Of a DNA stretch of 64,000 bases, positions 34,746-43,664 are shown in pieces. The notes under the pieces are model-generated. The model did not search any database. It was not told where the DNA came from and was given only the letters and a program-made list of their open reading frames with translations. The position numbers and the translations under genes are program-made. This DNA is from JAXLVB01 sp046329195 (GTDB taxonomy: Bacteria > Bacteroidota > Bacteroidia > Cytophagales > Spirosomataceae): contig JAXLVB010000001.1 of assembly GCA_046329195.1 (NCBI GenBank), forward strand, positions 2,728,001 through 2,792,000, given 5' to 3'. Numbering within the stretch: position 1 is the stretch's first letter; each line of letters starts with the position of its first letter.

Positions 34746-35858
34746 TTATGCTTTTATCTTCTTCTCAATCCAATCGTACATATTAAACGATTTCGTAAAA
34801 TCATCAACTGAGCAGTGAGCTGAGCCGCTTTCTTCTTTCGGTACGATTTCCATGAAGTGTTCGCATGTGAGAGCCTCATTTACTTTGTAAGCATTTTCTA
34901 CAAAATTCTGGCGGTCGTCTTCGCCGTGTAGAATGTAAGTTGGGCATTGAATTTTCTCGGCCACACCTTCCAATGTGAAGTTTTTCAGACGCTCACGTGC
35001 GTCAGTCATGTTATCTGCTCCTACAATGTGCTGCACGATTTCGGCTAATGGATGGTTATCAGGACGGTTTTTCCAAATATCATAGTACGACCAAACCGCT
35101 CCGAAAATCATACAAACCTTGAAACGTGGCTCGAAAGCGGCACAACGAGCGGCCATGTATCCACCCATTGAAACGGCTCCGATTCCTACACGAGAAGTAT
35201 CAACGTGTTCGCTCAAATTTTCGATGATGTAATCTAAAACTGCTGAACCTGCTACATTATAATCGTAGCGAGTATGAATATGATTTAATCTTAATGCTGC
35301 TCCTTGCCCTGGACCATCCACAGCCATCATGGCAATGCCACGCTCGTTGAGGTGTTGGGCAATACCGAAATAGAGTTCTTCGGCCAAACTATCTAAGCCC
35401 CCAAACATAACCATCACTGGTGGATTTTCCACACCCACTGGCTTGAAAAGGTAAGCAGGTAAGTGCGAACCTTCAAAAGGAATATCAACCGTTACTGGAC
35501 GCTCATCAAACAAATCAATGGCTTTGATGAAAGCATCACGGCATTTGAGATAATATGGTATTTTGCGGTCATCACGCAAAGTCATGAAAAACTCAGCCGT
35601 GCGGAGGTAATTGAACGCTCTAAGGTAAGTTCGTCGAGCAGATACTCGCTGACCGGCTGCTGCGTAAGCTTCGGCTTTTTCATAAACTTTATCGCCCATT
35701 TTTACCCACGCTCGATTGAAGCTCTCACGGTCAGATGGGTCGATTTCGCCCGCTACTTCTAATATTTCGGCAAATTCACCGCCGCCATAATGTGCTTGGG
35801 TCAATGCTCTATTTACTTGATATGAGGGCATATACTGCCCAGGAAAATAATGCCACAT
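34746..35858 (-). CDS. Alpha/beta hydrolase, FrsA/C-C-bond hydrolase-like
   Basis: A 370-residue protein. An N-terminal helical cap (about 1-125) precedes the hydrolase core. The catalytic triad reads Ser230 in AVSMGGY, Asp314 or Asp315 in HGEDDRQ, and His348 in SAHCSVDD. The layout matches the family of 2,6-dihydroxypseudooxynicotine hydrolase, which splits a C-C bond next to an aromatic ketone. Next to the extradiol dioxygenase, it is a good candidate for the meta-cleavage-product or aryl-ketone hydrolase. Activity is inferred. ATG 35858 is chosen. Confidence 0.87.
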   Translation of the reverse strand: MWHYFPGQYMPSYQVNRALTQAHYGGGEFAEILEVAGEIDPSDRESFNRAWVKMGDKVYEKAEAYAAAGQRVSARRTYLRAFNYLRTAEFFMTLRDDRKIPYYLKCRDAFIKAIDLFDERPVTVDIPFEGSHLPAYLFKPVGVENPPVMVMFGGLDSLAEELYFGIAQHLNERGIAMMAVDGPGQGAALRLNHIHTRYDYNVAGSAVLDYIIENLSEHVDTSRVGIGAVSMGGYMAARCAAFEPRFKVCMIFGAVWSYYDIWKNRPDNHPLAEIVQHIVGADNMTDARERLKNFTLEGVAEKIQCPTYILHGEDDRQNFVENAYKVNEALTCEHFMEIVPKEESGSAHCSVDDFTKSFNMYDWIEKKIKA

Positions 35859-35861
35859 AAT

Positions 35862-35948
35862 TAGCCCCCTAACCCCCAATGGGGGAATTTTAATTGTTAA
35901 TATTTTTTGTAAAGCCTCTCTACTCCCCCATTGGGGGCTGGGGGGCTA
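35862..35948. repeat. Inverted CCCCCAATGGGGG element filling an operon gap
   Basis: Arms 35862-35887 and 35923-35948 match as an inverted pair at 23 of 26 positions by eye and enclose an AT-rich spacer. The element makes up essentially the whole gap between dioxygenase and hydrolase, and it contributes the TAG stop codon of the dioxygenase (35946-35948). Confidence 0.75.
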
Positions 35949-36938
35949 TACGTCCGCTGGTTTTACTGTTCCGTCTTCTGAAAGGCCGAGTTTTTTGCCC
36001 TTGCCCATTTCAGCAAACGGATTGGCACTTCCCCACGCATCGTTCGGATTATCTTTTAGGTAGTGAACATCCAAATGGTCTGGTGCAAATACCAATCTGG
36101 CACAAGCATAATATTCAAACAAAACTCCACTACCTGGGTCGATGATGTAGATAAAGAAACCTTCATCGGCTTTATGGCGAGTTGGAGCACCCATCACGCT
36201 TTTATAACCCTTTTCGATGAAATAATCTAAGGCAATAAGCACTTCTTCACGGCTATCTACATTCCAGCAGATATGGTTCAAGACACCTTCGTTTTCGCCA
36301 ATATTTGGGTCGGTGAAAACTGCAATATCATGTGAAAGATTACCGATTGTCCAAAGCCCACCGATTGGCGGTATTTCGTCATTGATACGAATTTCGTCTG
36401 GGTTTTTTAAGCCGAAAGTTTGCCAAAATGCTTTTTCAGCAGCATATTTTCCTTTGGCAACCATGTAGGTTACGTGGTCGAAACGACGTGGATTGGCTCC
36501 TAATTTTCGGTTACTGGCGTAGCGGTCTGCGTAGATACTACCTCGTTCGCCTGTTTCACGCAACCAGACAACATCCCAGAATACTTCATGCGTGTGTCCA
36601 TCGGGCGACTGAAAACGGTAAGCTTTTCCATGTCCTAAGTCACCTTCAACCCAGCCTAATCCTGCCCCTAAATTTTCGAGATGAGCCACACAGTCTTCTA
36701 AGGCTTCGGCACTATCGGCACGCCAGCCGATATGTCCAAGGCCTGATTTTTCACTTTGAGTGAGTTTTAATGTATGATGAAAATAATCTCCCCAAGCTCG
36801 GAGGTAAACAGAAGATTCTTCACGCCCTGTTTCGTCCATACCAACTACATCTCTGAAAAATTCAACCGATTTGTTAAGGTCAGTAGTCAATACCTCTACG
36901 TGAGCCATTTGAGAAAGAAAGTGAGGGTTCTTTGCCAT
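35946..36938 (-). CDS. Extradiol (catechol 2,3-type) dioxygenase, two VOC domains
   Basis: A 330-residue protein with two VOC repeats: the first (about 10-125) is structural, the second (about 150-280) is catalytic. The iron ligands can be read as His155 (FDHVTYM), His222 (LNHICWN) and Glu275 (FEYYA), with spacing like that of BphC-type enzymes. It would cleave a dihydroxylated aromatic ring next to the hydroxyls using O2. The monooxygenase and C-C hydrolase in the island complete the usual sequence. A -7-like TAATTTTG box precedes it. Confidence 0.92.
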   Translation of the reverse strand: MAKNPHFLSQMAHVEVLTTDLNKSVEFFRDVVGMDETGREESSVYLRAWGDYFHHTLKLTQSEKSGLGHIGWRADSAEALEDCVAHLENLGAGLGWVEGDLGHGKAYRFQSPDGHTHEVFWDVVWLRETGERGSIYADRYASNRKLGANPRRFDHVTYMVAKGKYAAEKAFWQTFGLKNPDEIRINDEIPPIGGLWTIGNLSHDIAVFTDPNIGENEGVLNHICWNVDSREEVLIALDYFIEKGYKSVMGAPTRHKADEGFFIYIIDPGSGVLFEYYACARLVFAPDHLDVHYLKDNPNDAWGSANPFAEMGKGKKLGLSEDGTVKPADV

Positions 36939-36972
36939 CTTTTAAATAGATTTTATTCAAGAATTTATGTTA

Positions 36973-36980
36973 CAAAATTA
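36973..36980 (-). promoter_or_regulatory. Candidate Bacteroidota -7 box before the dioxygenase
   Basis: The minus strand reads TAATTTTG, a full match to TAnnTTTG, 35 bases before ATG 36938. No clear TTG was seen at the -33 distance. Confidence 0.4.
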
Positions 36981-37128
36981 ATTTACTTCCAAAGGAATTT
37001 ATTAGCATTTTACGGTGAATACTATGCAAAATCAGACAGTTTTGTGTGGTGAAATGACTTTTTTAAGAAGATTCACTTACAAATTGCGATATTTTGCTTA
37101 TTCAAGGCTTTTCTTTGCCTTTATTCGG

Positions 37129-38052
37129 TTAGCGCATTAAGCGGTATTCGCTGGGTTTTATGCCTGTTTGAGATTTGAAGAAGCGGGCAAAATCACTGAT
37201 TTCGTTTTTGCCAATTTTGTAGGCGATTTCGGTTACGGTTAGGTTAGTCTGTTTCAATAGAACCTTTGCCTCAAGCAGTAACATTTCGTTGAGAAGATCG
37301 TGGGCCGACTTGCCTGTGGTTTGCTTCACACATTTATTGAGATGATTGGGCGAAACATTCAGCAAATTGGCATAATCAGCTATTTTAAATTTATCGGAAC
37401 TATGTTTGGTCAATGCTTTTTTAAACTCTTCAGTGATGTGCGATGCCGCATTGATGGTTTTGGGCTTCGAGGCCTCCACGTAGGGTTTTAGCTCGGTGAA
37501 AAGTGTGAGTAAATACGCACGAAGAATATCTACTCTGCATTCTTTTTCGGCTTTGTATTCATTCAAAAGTCGTTCGAGCAGAAATACCACATTAGCTTTG
37601 GCTTCTTCATTAATAATTACCAAGGGATAGGCATTGAACTGCAAAAAAGGGAATTCGGCAAATAGTTCTTTGGTCGAAAACTGATGTGCCAATAATTCTA
37701 AATGAAAATGACAATAGAATCCTTCCACGTCATTTCTGACAAATCGGTGGGTCGTAATTTGATGTGCTGGTGTAAAGTAAAATGTATTTTCTCCGAAATC
37801 ATAAGAATCAAGGCCGCTGCTTCGGCTACTTTTGCCTTTAGTCAGAAAGAAAAACGAATAGACTGTAATACGCCGAGGCAGCAAATCGGAAGGTAGTGGA
37901 AATTGTACCATCCGAAAGTAATCTTCTACCCGATTAATATGAAAATATTGGTGAATATTTGAGCGAATTAATGAATCAGGCACACCGCCCTTCCCAATCA
38001 ATTCGATTTCGAGTTGTTTGGTATCGAGTATGGGAATTTCGCTCTGTTTCAT
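37129..38052 (-). CDS. AraC-family transcriptional regulator
   Basis: A 307-residue protein. The N-terminal cupin-like sensor region (about 40-170) includes TPAHQITTHRFV. The C-terminal double helix-turn-helix (about 205-305) has KIADYANLLNVSPNHLNKCVKQTTGKSAHDLL and the FFKSQTGIKPSEYR signature (each described, not copied in full). It is located between the ring-cleavage half and the sugar-release half of the island and is its only internal regulator, so it is the probable activator, with a pathway compound as effector. Confidence 0.9.
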   Translation of the reverse strand: MKQSEIPILDTKQLEIELIGKGGVPDSLIRSNIHQYFHINRVEDYFRMVQFPLPSDLLPRRITVYSFFFLTKGKSSRSSGLDSYDFGENTFYFTPAHQITTHRFVRNDVEGFYCHFHLELLAHQFSTKELFAEFPFLQFNAYPLVIINEEAKANVVFLLERLLNEYKAEKECRVDILRAYLLTLFTELKPYVEASKPKTINAASHITEEFKKALTKHSSDKFKIADYANLLNVSPNHLNKCVKQTTGKSAHDLLNEMLLLEAKVLLKQTNLTVTEIAYKIGKNEISDFARFFKSQTGIKPSEYRLMR

Positions 38053-38059
38053 ATTTTTT

Positions 38060-38160
38060 GAATAGTTGAGTATATGAGGAGGTGACTATTTGAATATCTG
38101 AGTATCGCATCTTCAAATCCAAGTATCCTCGCCTCCTCAACTCTTCAAATCCTCTCACAA
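38060..38160. repeat. CTTCAAATC/GAGGATTTGAAG-type simple repeats
   Basis: The 110-base gap between the AraC and GMC genes is mostly units such as TTGAATATCTGAGTATC and CTCAACTCTTCAAATCCTC. The same family recurs at 45078-45162, 46088-46150 and 47100-47186. Confidence 0.5.
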
Positions 38161-38162
38161 TA

Positions 38163-39815
38163 TCACAAATTCTTCGCAATAAATTCACAAGCTCTTACGG
38201 TCAAGGCCATCGTTGTTAAAGTCGGGCCGCACGAACCATTGGTAGGGAAGCAAGCACTATCGGTTACGAATACATTGGGTGCATCCCAAACTTGATTGTT
38301 ACCATTAAGCACCGAATCCGACTTATCAAAGCCCATTTTTGCTCCGCCACATTCGTGAATAGCGGCTCCCAGTGCTACGCTTTTCTTGTAGTTGAGTTTA
38401 AATAACAGTCTTTCATACCACGGTACGTTTGGCAATAAATCGTATTCCGATGAAATTCCGAGTGGACTAATGGCAAAATCAACTTTATACCCATTTTCGG
38501 CCACGATTTCCTTCTGCGTTTGCACTTGAGCTTTCAGCAAATTGATTTCGTTTTCGTACATTCTGATATTGATGTTCGGTGTCGGAATACCCCACTTGTC
38601 TTTCTTGCTGTTTAGCGAAACGTAGTTTTCCTTGTAAGGCAACATTTCACCATGTCCCATCAATCCAAATACCGAGTTCATGTGCTGCGGTACCATCGGG
38701 CGACCTACAATTCCTTGAATATTGAATCCGCCTTTGAAAGCAGGATAATTGTTGGTTTCAAGATTTTGAAAGCGAGGAATGTAAATACCGCCGTGATTGT
38801 CCTTCGGATTAGCGGCATCTACTAATTCTCCACCAAAGTGCTTTGGGTCAGTACCAAAAATCCAAGATGGCACTTGGTCCATGAAATATTTACCCACCAA
38901 GCCCGAGGAATTTCCTAAACCATTAGGGTGTTTTGCTCCTTTTGAGTTGAGCATCAAACGAATGGTTTCGATGGTTGAAGCACAAAGCATGACTACATCT
39001 GCATCCACAGTATGTTCTTGTTTCGATTCCGCATCGATGTAGGTTACGCCTGTTGCTCTGCCCGTTTGAGGGTCAGTGTTTACTTTAGCTACCATCGCAT
39101 TGGCTATGATTTCGAGGTTACCCGTTGCCAAACCTGCCGCTAATGGACTGCTAATTCGGTTATGATTTTTGTCTTCGGGCGTTGCTTCTTTTTTCACGTA
39201 TCGCCACGGCATTACTTTGCGTTCGGGCCATTTGGTTTCAATGGTTTTCTTAAATTCCTGCTCGGCTTTGCTCAGTCCTGCCGTTTTTATGTAATTTCCA
39301 TTCGGCACAAAGGGTATGTTATCATTCGCACCGATGACTCCCAAAAAGTCTTCTACTTTTTCGTAGTAGGGCAACAATTCATTGTAACTGATAGGCCAAT
39401 CGAAACCTATCCCTTCATTGGTTTTCATTCTGAACGCATAATCCGACATTCTAAGAGCCACACGCCCCCACGAAAGGAAACGCCCGCCCACATTTTTTCC
39501 TCTTAAAAATAAGAAAAAATCTTTTGAGGAAGTATAAGGGTGGTCCCAGTCGTTCACAAACAAAAAGGCTTTGTCTTCAGAGTAAAAAGAAGCACGTGCT
39601 TGTTTATGGTGTCCTGTCAGACCCGCCTTGATGCGTGAAACTGACCCTACGCTACTGAAATTTCCAGTAGCTTGCTGAAACTTCGCTTCCTCTAAAAATG
39701 GCCCTGCTTCCAAAACCAAGGTTTTTAAGCCTTTTTCGGCTAATTCTTTGGCGGCAAAACCACCCGTGGCTCCTGAGCCAACTACGATGGCGTCGTATTT
39801 AGTCTTTGTATTCAT
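38163..39815 (-). CDS. GMC-family FAD oxidoreductase (candidate glycoside 3-oxidase)
   Basis: A 550-residue protein. N-terminal FAD motif: VVGSGATGG (11-19) with the Glu in VLEAGP. The C-terminal GMC domain carries HECGG and the closing NGSCGPTLTTMAL segment, where His and Asn-type active-site residues lie. There is no signal peptide and no gluconate-dehydrogenase subunit-3 gene beside it. In C-glycoside degraders such a flavoprotein oxidises the 3-OH of the sugar before C-C cleavage; this role fits the two deglycosidase pairs downstream but is inferred. Confidence 0.88.
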   Translation of the reverse strand: MNTKTKYDAIVVGSGATGGFAAKELAEKGLKTLVLEAGPFLEEAKFQQATGNFSSVGSVSRIKAGLTGHHKQARASFYSEDKAFLFVNDWDHPYTSSKDFFLFLRGKNVGGRFLSWGRVALRMSDYAFRMKTNEGIGFDWPISYNELLPYYEKVEDFLGVIGANDNIPFVPNGNYIKTAGLSKAEQEFKKTIETKWPERKVMPWRYVKKEATPEDKNHNRISSPLAAGLATGNLEIIANAMVAKVNTDPQTGRATGVTYIDAESKQEHTVDADVVMLCASTIETIRLMLNSKGAKHPNGLGNSSGLVGKYFMDQVPSWIFGTDPKHFGGELVDAANPKDNHGGIYIPRFQNLETNNYPAFKGGFNIQGIVGRPMVPQHMNSVFGLMGHGEMLPYKENYVSLNSKKDKWGIPTPNINIRMYENEINLLKAQVQTQKEIVAENGYKVDFAISPLGISSEYDLLPNVPWYERLLFKLNYKKSVALGAAIHECGGAKMGFDKSDSVLNGNNQVWDAPNVFVTDSACFPTNGSCGPTLTTMALTVRACEFIAKNL

Positions 39816-39850
39816 TACTTTATTTAATTTATCTCAGTTTGATGTAAATT

Positions 39851-40357
39851 CTAAAACATCGGGTGTGGATTAACAGCTTTTTCTGGTATGGGTTGTAATA
39901 CATCCCAATGTTCAACAATCTTACCGTTTTCGAGGCGGTAAATATCGGCTACTGCACCGCCAAGCTGTGTTTTATTCATGCGTCCATGCAAATGAATCAC
40001 TACCATATTGCCATCTACTATGATTCTTTTAATGTCGAAAATGGCTTCTGGATTTGAAAACTTAGGTTTGAGTGCAGCAATAGCCGCTTCTCTTCCATCA
40101 AGTATATTGGGATTATGCTGTATATAATCTTCAGCAACATATTTCATGAAAGCCTTCTCTACGTCTTTTTGTTGGTAAAAAATATTCGCAAAGTCTTCAA
40201 TAATTTTTCGATTTTTCTCGGTCATTTTCTCGTTTTTTGAGGTATTGTTTTTGTGTGATGAAACACTCGTTTTTGCAGTTTTCTTCGAAGTTTCATCCAC
40301 TTTAGAAGATAAAAAGCATACAGTTAAGTATAATATAAATGCATTGAAATGACTCAT
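39851..40357 (-). CDS. SnoaL-like (NTF2-fold) protein with hydrophobic N terminus
   Basis: A 168-residue protein. A short hydrophobic N terminus (about 1-18) is followed by a Ser/Lys-rich linker. The SnoaL-like domain (about 45-165) includes YVAEDYIQHNPNILDG and VADIYRLENGKIVEHWDVLQPIPE. SnoaL proteins cyclise or isomerise aromatic and polyketide compounds, but many are uncharacterised. It lies two bases after the carboxylesterase stop, so the two are co-transcribed. Confidence 0.85.
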   Translation of the reverse strand: MSHFNAFILYLTVCFLSSKVDETSKKTAKTSVSSHKNNTSKNEKMTEKNRKIIEDFANIFYQQKDVEKAFMKYVAEDYIQHNPNILDGREAAIAALKPKFSNPEAIFDIKRIIVDGNMVVIHLHGRMNKTQLGGAVADIYRLENGKIVEHWDVLQPIPEKAVNPHPMF

Positions 40358-40359
40358 AA

Positions 40360-41898
40360 TCAGTATTTTAGGATAGAATAAAGCACATCCAACGCCCCCG
40401 CATCTGGTAAAGTAACCGCCGAAGGTGTTCCTTTAAACATCATAATCATTTTCTTTTCACCTTCATAAGGCTGCCATTGGGGTAAAGATGCACCATTCGG
40501 ATTACCATTTTTGACAAAATTGACCCAGTAAGACGAAATTGCCTTCGCCATTTGCTGGTCTTGTTGTTCCCAATTCCGATTAAAAAATTTCAAATTATCA
40601 AAGGCAAAAGGAACTTCTGCCGTGTGAAAAGCTCCGTAGAGGGCATCGCCGCTGGGTTTGATATCTTGGTCAAAACGATACATATATACCTTACGCCCAT
40701 TTTTTGAATGGAGGTTTGCCCAAGTATAATTTTGCAAACCAAAGATTAAGTCACTTTCCAATTTGCCTTTTTTTACGGCTACGTCTTGGTCGTTGATTGG
40801 TGCATAAGCAGACAATACTTTACTACTGTTTTCTTGGAATTGTTTTTCAAGCGATGTTTGAAAATCGTTCAAAGTTGTTGGGGATACTTTTTTCCCTCCT
40901 TCATATTCATTCCAGCCTGTGAGCAAAATGATAGGATTGTCTTTTTTCTTGGCTACAATGGCAGGAATAGGTTCAGGCAATACATAGCCATCAATCACAG
41001 GAGCAAAAAAGCGTTTAACATTTTGTACGATTACTTCGGCAGGTAAAGCCCTTAGTTCTTTGATAGATGATACATTGCATTTTTTCAAGAAATTAGCCCC
41101 TTCTTGTTCTTCTTGTTGCATAGAAGGCGTTTTTATAAGCGGATTTCCACTGGTAAAACAAGCACCACTTTCGGCAATAGCTTTTTGAAAAAGTCCTTGC
41201 GTAAGGGGCGAACTCACCAAGCAATTGACGCTCATCGAGCCAGCCGACTGTCCTGCAATGGTAATATTGTTGGGGTCGCCACCAAAATTTTGAATGTTTT
41301 CTTTTACCCAACGCAAAGCGGCTACTTGGTCTAATAAGCCATAATTACCAGAGCTTTTGGTAGGCGATTCGGCAGAAAGCTCCGCATGAGCCAAAAACCC
41401 AAATACATTTACTCGGTAATTGATGCTTACCACTACAATGCCTTTTTTAGCCAAAGCCTCACCATCATAAATCGGTACAGCACTGCCACCTCCCATGAAA
41501 GCGCCGCCATGAATCCAAACCAACACACCTTTATTGGCTGTTTTGCTGGCTGAGTTAGTCCAAATATTTAAGTAGAGGCAGTCTTCGCTAATGGGTGCTA
41601 CGGGCGGAAGAAACTCCACTGTATATCCTCTGAAAGGGGCAGGTTTCTCCTGCATGGCATTGGGGCCATATATTCGACAAACTTTTTTGCCTTTCCACGA
41701 AGCCAGTGGCATAGGAGCTTTCCAACGGTTTTCGCCCACAGGTGGAGCTGCATAAGGAACGCCCTTAAAAACGTGTACTTTGTTTGGTGTAATATAGCCT
41801 TCTACCAAACCATAATTGGTTTTAACAAGACTTCCTTGTTGTGCTATGGCAACCATACAAGAAAGCAAGAACAAAATAACAAAACCCCAAATTTTCAT
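40360..41898 (-). CDS. Type-B carboxylesterase, exported
   Basis: A 512-residue protein with a signal peptide (1-19, ending MVAIAQ). Catalytic Ser lies in the GQSAGSMSV elbow, the acid in the GWNEYEGG region and His in GAFHTAEVPFAF. The oxyanion hole is HGGAFMGG. It probably removes acyl groups, such as acetyl or cinnamoyl esters often found on plant glycosides, in the periplasm. Its place among glycoside genes supports that; the substrate is inferred. Confidence 0.9.
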   Translation of the reverse strand: MKIWGFVILFLLSCMVAIAQQGSLVKTNYGLVEGYITPNKVHVFKGVPYAAPPVGENRWKAPMPLASWKGKKVCRIYGPNAMQEKPAPFRGYTVEFLPPVAPISEDCLYLNIWTNSASKTANKGVLVWIHGGAFMGGGSAVPIYDGEALAKKGIVVVSINYRVNVFGFLAHAELSAESPTKSSGNYGLLDQVAALRWVKENIQNFGGDPNNITIAGQSAGSMSVNCLVSSPLTQGLFQKAIAESGACFTSGNPLIKTPSMQQEEQEGANFLKKCNVSSIKELRALPAEVIVQNVKRFFAPVIDGYVLPEPIPAIVAKKKDNPIILLTGWNEYEGGKKVSPTTLNDFQTSLEKQFQENSSKVLSAYAPINDQDVAVKKGKLESDLIFGLQNYTWANLHSKNGRKVYMYRFDQDIKPSGDALYGAFHTAEVPFAFDNLKFFNRNWEQQDQQMAKAISSYWVNFVKNGNPNGASLPQWQPYEGEKKMIMMFKGTPSAVTLPDAGALDVLYSILKY

Positions 41899-41912
41899 AG
41901 TTAGCTTTTGAT

Positions 41913-42779
41913 TTACAGCGAATTATCAATATTTATATACGTTTCCAAGAGTTTTTGCTCGCCCTCTACTCCTGCCACCGAATTGTAATGTTCCATGCCA
42001 AAAATGAAGTTTTTGCCTGTTGCCAATGATTTTTGATAAATGTGCTTGAATACTATCACGTGGTTGATTTCGCCTGTACCGGGTTCAAAACGTTGGGGTA
42101 CATCGCCAATCTGGAAATAGCCGATTTCGTCCCAAACCAAATCAATGTTTCGTTGCAAATGCCCTTCGTTTTGTTGTAAATGAAACAAATCGAACAAGAT
42201 TTTACAGGCAGGACTACCTACGGCTTTTGCCAATAAATAGCATTGTGCCGAAGTTTTAAGATAGACTTGTGGTGGAAAACTGAGTGGTTCGAGTACCATT
42301 ACCATGCCATGAGGCTCGAAAATTTCGGCTGCTCTTTTAAGGCTTTCCAGTACATTAGCCGTTTGGATTTCATAAGGCAAGGTAGGGTCTGCGGCATCTG
42401 GCACAACAGTCACGTATTTGCCATTGAGGCGTTTGCCTACTTCTACGGCTTGGCGGCATTTGTCTAAAAAAATATTTCTAAATTCTGCTTTACCCGACGT
42501 AAAGGCTGCGTTGGGTGGCCAATTGACAGGCCCCATCACAAACGTTCCCATTTCCATATTTAAGTCGGAAAGCGTTTTGCCAATTTTATCTAAGTACTCA
42601 GGCGTTTGTCCGAGCATACCAATACCCATCAAATTGGGCATGGGTACGCCCGAAAAGGCATTGTCTTCAAAAGCGGTAAAGCCTAAGTCGGCCGAGTATT
42701 TTATTTGGTCGATAATGTCGCTTCCTGCCGAAGCGAAAGTACCGAAGTGGGGGGCATATTTGAGTTTGAAAGTATTCAT
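41913..42779 (-). CDS. Hydroxypyruvate-isomerase-like TIM barrel protein
   Basis: A 288-residue xylose-isomerase-like TIM barrel (AP2Ec superfamily). Metal-binding positions are suggested by VLEPLS (Glu), DLFHLQ (Asp/His), the QIGDVP stretch and GMEHYNS (Glu, His). It is paralogous to the next gene upstream (FKLKYAPHFGTF versus FNLKYAPHIGSF), pointing to a tandem duplication. It may isomerise the oxo-sugar released from a 3-oxo-glycoside. Confidence 0.85.
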   Translation of the reverse strand: MNTFKLKYAPHFGTFASAGSDIIDQIKYSADLGFTAFEDNAFSGVPMPNLMGIGMLGQTPEYLDKIGKTLSDLNMEMGTFVMGPVNWPPNAAFTSGKAEFRNIFLDKCRQAVEVGKRLNGKYVTVVPDAADPTLPYEIQTANVLESLKRAAEIFEPHGMVMVLEPLSFPPQVYLKTSAQCYLLAKAVGSPACKILFDLFHLQQNEGHLQRNIDLVWDEIGYFQIGDVPQRFEPGTGEINHVIVFKHIYQKSLATGKNFIFGMEHYNSVAGVEGEQKLLETYINIDNSL

Positions 42780-42783
42780 TGGT

Positions 42784-43662
42784 CTAAAAATTATCTGCTT
42801 GTTTGTAGGCTTCTAAAAGGGCTTGTTCGCCTGCTATTCCATCAATTGAGTTGAAATGTTCCATGCCTAAGATGAAATCTTTCTGACTGGCTTTCGACTT
42901 TTGGTAAATGTGTTTAAAAATATTTTTGTAATTGATTTCACCTGTACCTGGCTCGCATCGGCCCGGTTCATCGCCAATTTGGAAATAACCGATTTCGTCC
43001 CAAACCATGTCGATGTGGTATATCAATCTGCCTTCATTTTTTTGCAAATGATACATATCGAACAAAATTTTACAGGCATCTCTGTTCACGGCTTTACACA
43101 ACATATACGCTTGTGCCGAGGTTCTGAGGAAAAGTTCGTGGTGGTCGGCAAGGGTTTCTATCACCATTGTTACGCCGATAGGCTCAAAAATATCACTGGC
43201 TTTTCTGAGGGCATCAATGGCATGAGCCGTTTGCATTTCGATAGGCAATGAGCGGTCGAAGGAATCGAGCGTAATGGTTACAAATTTGGCATTGATACGC
43301 TTGGCAACTTCTACACCGCTTTTGCATTTAGTTAAAAATTCCTCTAAATATTCAGGTTTGCCCGAAGTGACCAATTCGATGGGTGGCCATTTGGTGGGGG
43401 TCAGTACAAACGTGCCCATTTCCATGCCTCTTTTTGCCAAGGTTTCGCCAATTTTATTGAGCATCTCAGGCGTTTGGCTGCACATCCCAATACCCATGCG
43501 GGTAGAATTAAACTGCACCAAGGGCGACACGAAGCCGCTATCTTCGAGGGCTTTGAAGCCCAAATCAGCCATATAATTGATTTGGTCGATTGGGTCTTTT
43601 CCTGCTGAATGCGTAAACGAACCAATATGCGGAGCGTATTTTAGGTTGAATTGTTGTGCCAT
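42784..43662 (-). CDS. Hydroxypyruvate-isomerase-like TIM barrel protein, paralogue
   Basis: A 292-residue AP2Ec-type TIM barrel, similar to the downstream neighbour over its full length. It has VIETLA (Glu), DMYHLQKNEG (Asp/His), QIGDEPGRCEPGTGEINY and GMEHFNS. The gene starts two bases after the stop of the deglycosidase alpha-like gene and ends four bases before its paralogue. ATG 43662 is chosen over an upstream ATG at 43692, which would overlap the previous gene. Confidence 0.85.
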   Translation of the reverse strand: MAQQFNLKYAPHIGSFTHSAGKDPIDQINYMADLGFKALEDSGFVSPLVQFNSTRMGIGMCSQTPEMLNKIGETLAKRGMEMGTFVLTPTKWPPIELVTSGKPEYLEEFLTKCKSGVEVAKRINAKFVTITLDSFDRSLPIEMQTAHAIDALRKASDIFEPIGVTMVIETLADHHELFLRTSAQAYMLCKAVNRDACKILFDMYHLQKNEGRLIYHIDMVWDEIGYFQIGDEPGRCEPGTGEINYKNIFKHIYQKSKASQKDFILGMEHFNSIDGIAGEQALLEAYKQADNF

Positions 43663-43664
43663 GA

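Noticed and set aside
36939..37128. Looked for a -33 box and operator before the dioxygenase
   Set aside because: Only the -7-like box could be supported; no TTG at usual spacing and no palindrome.
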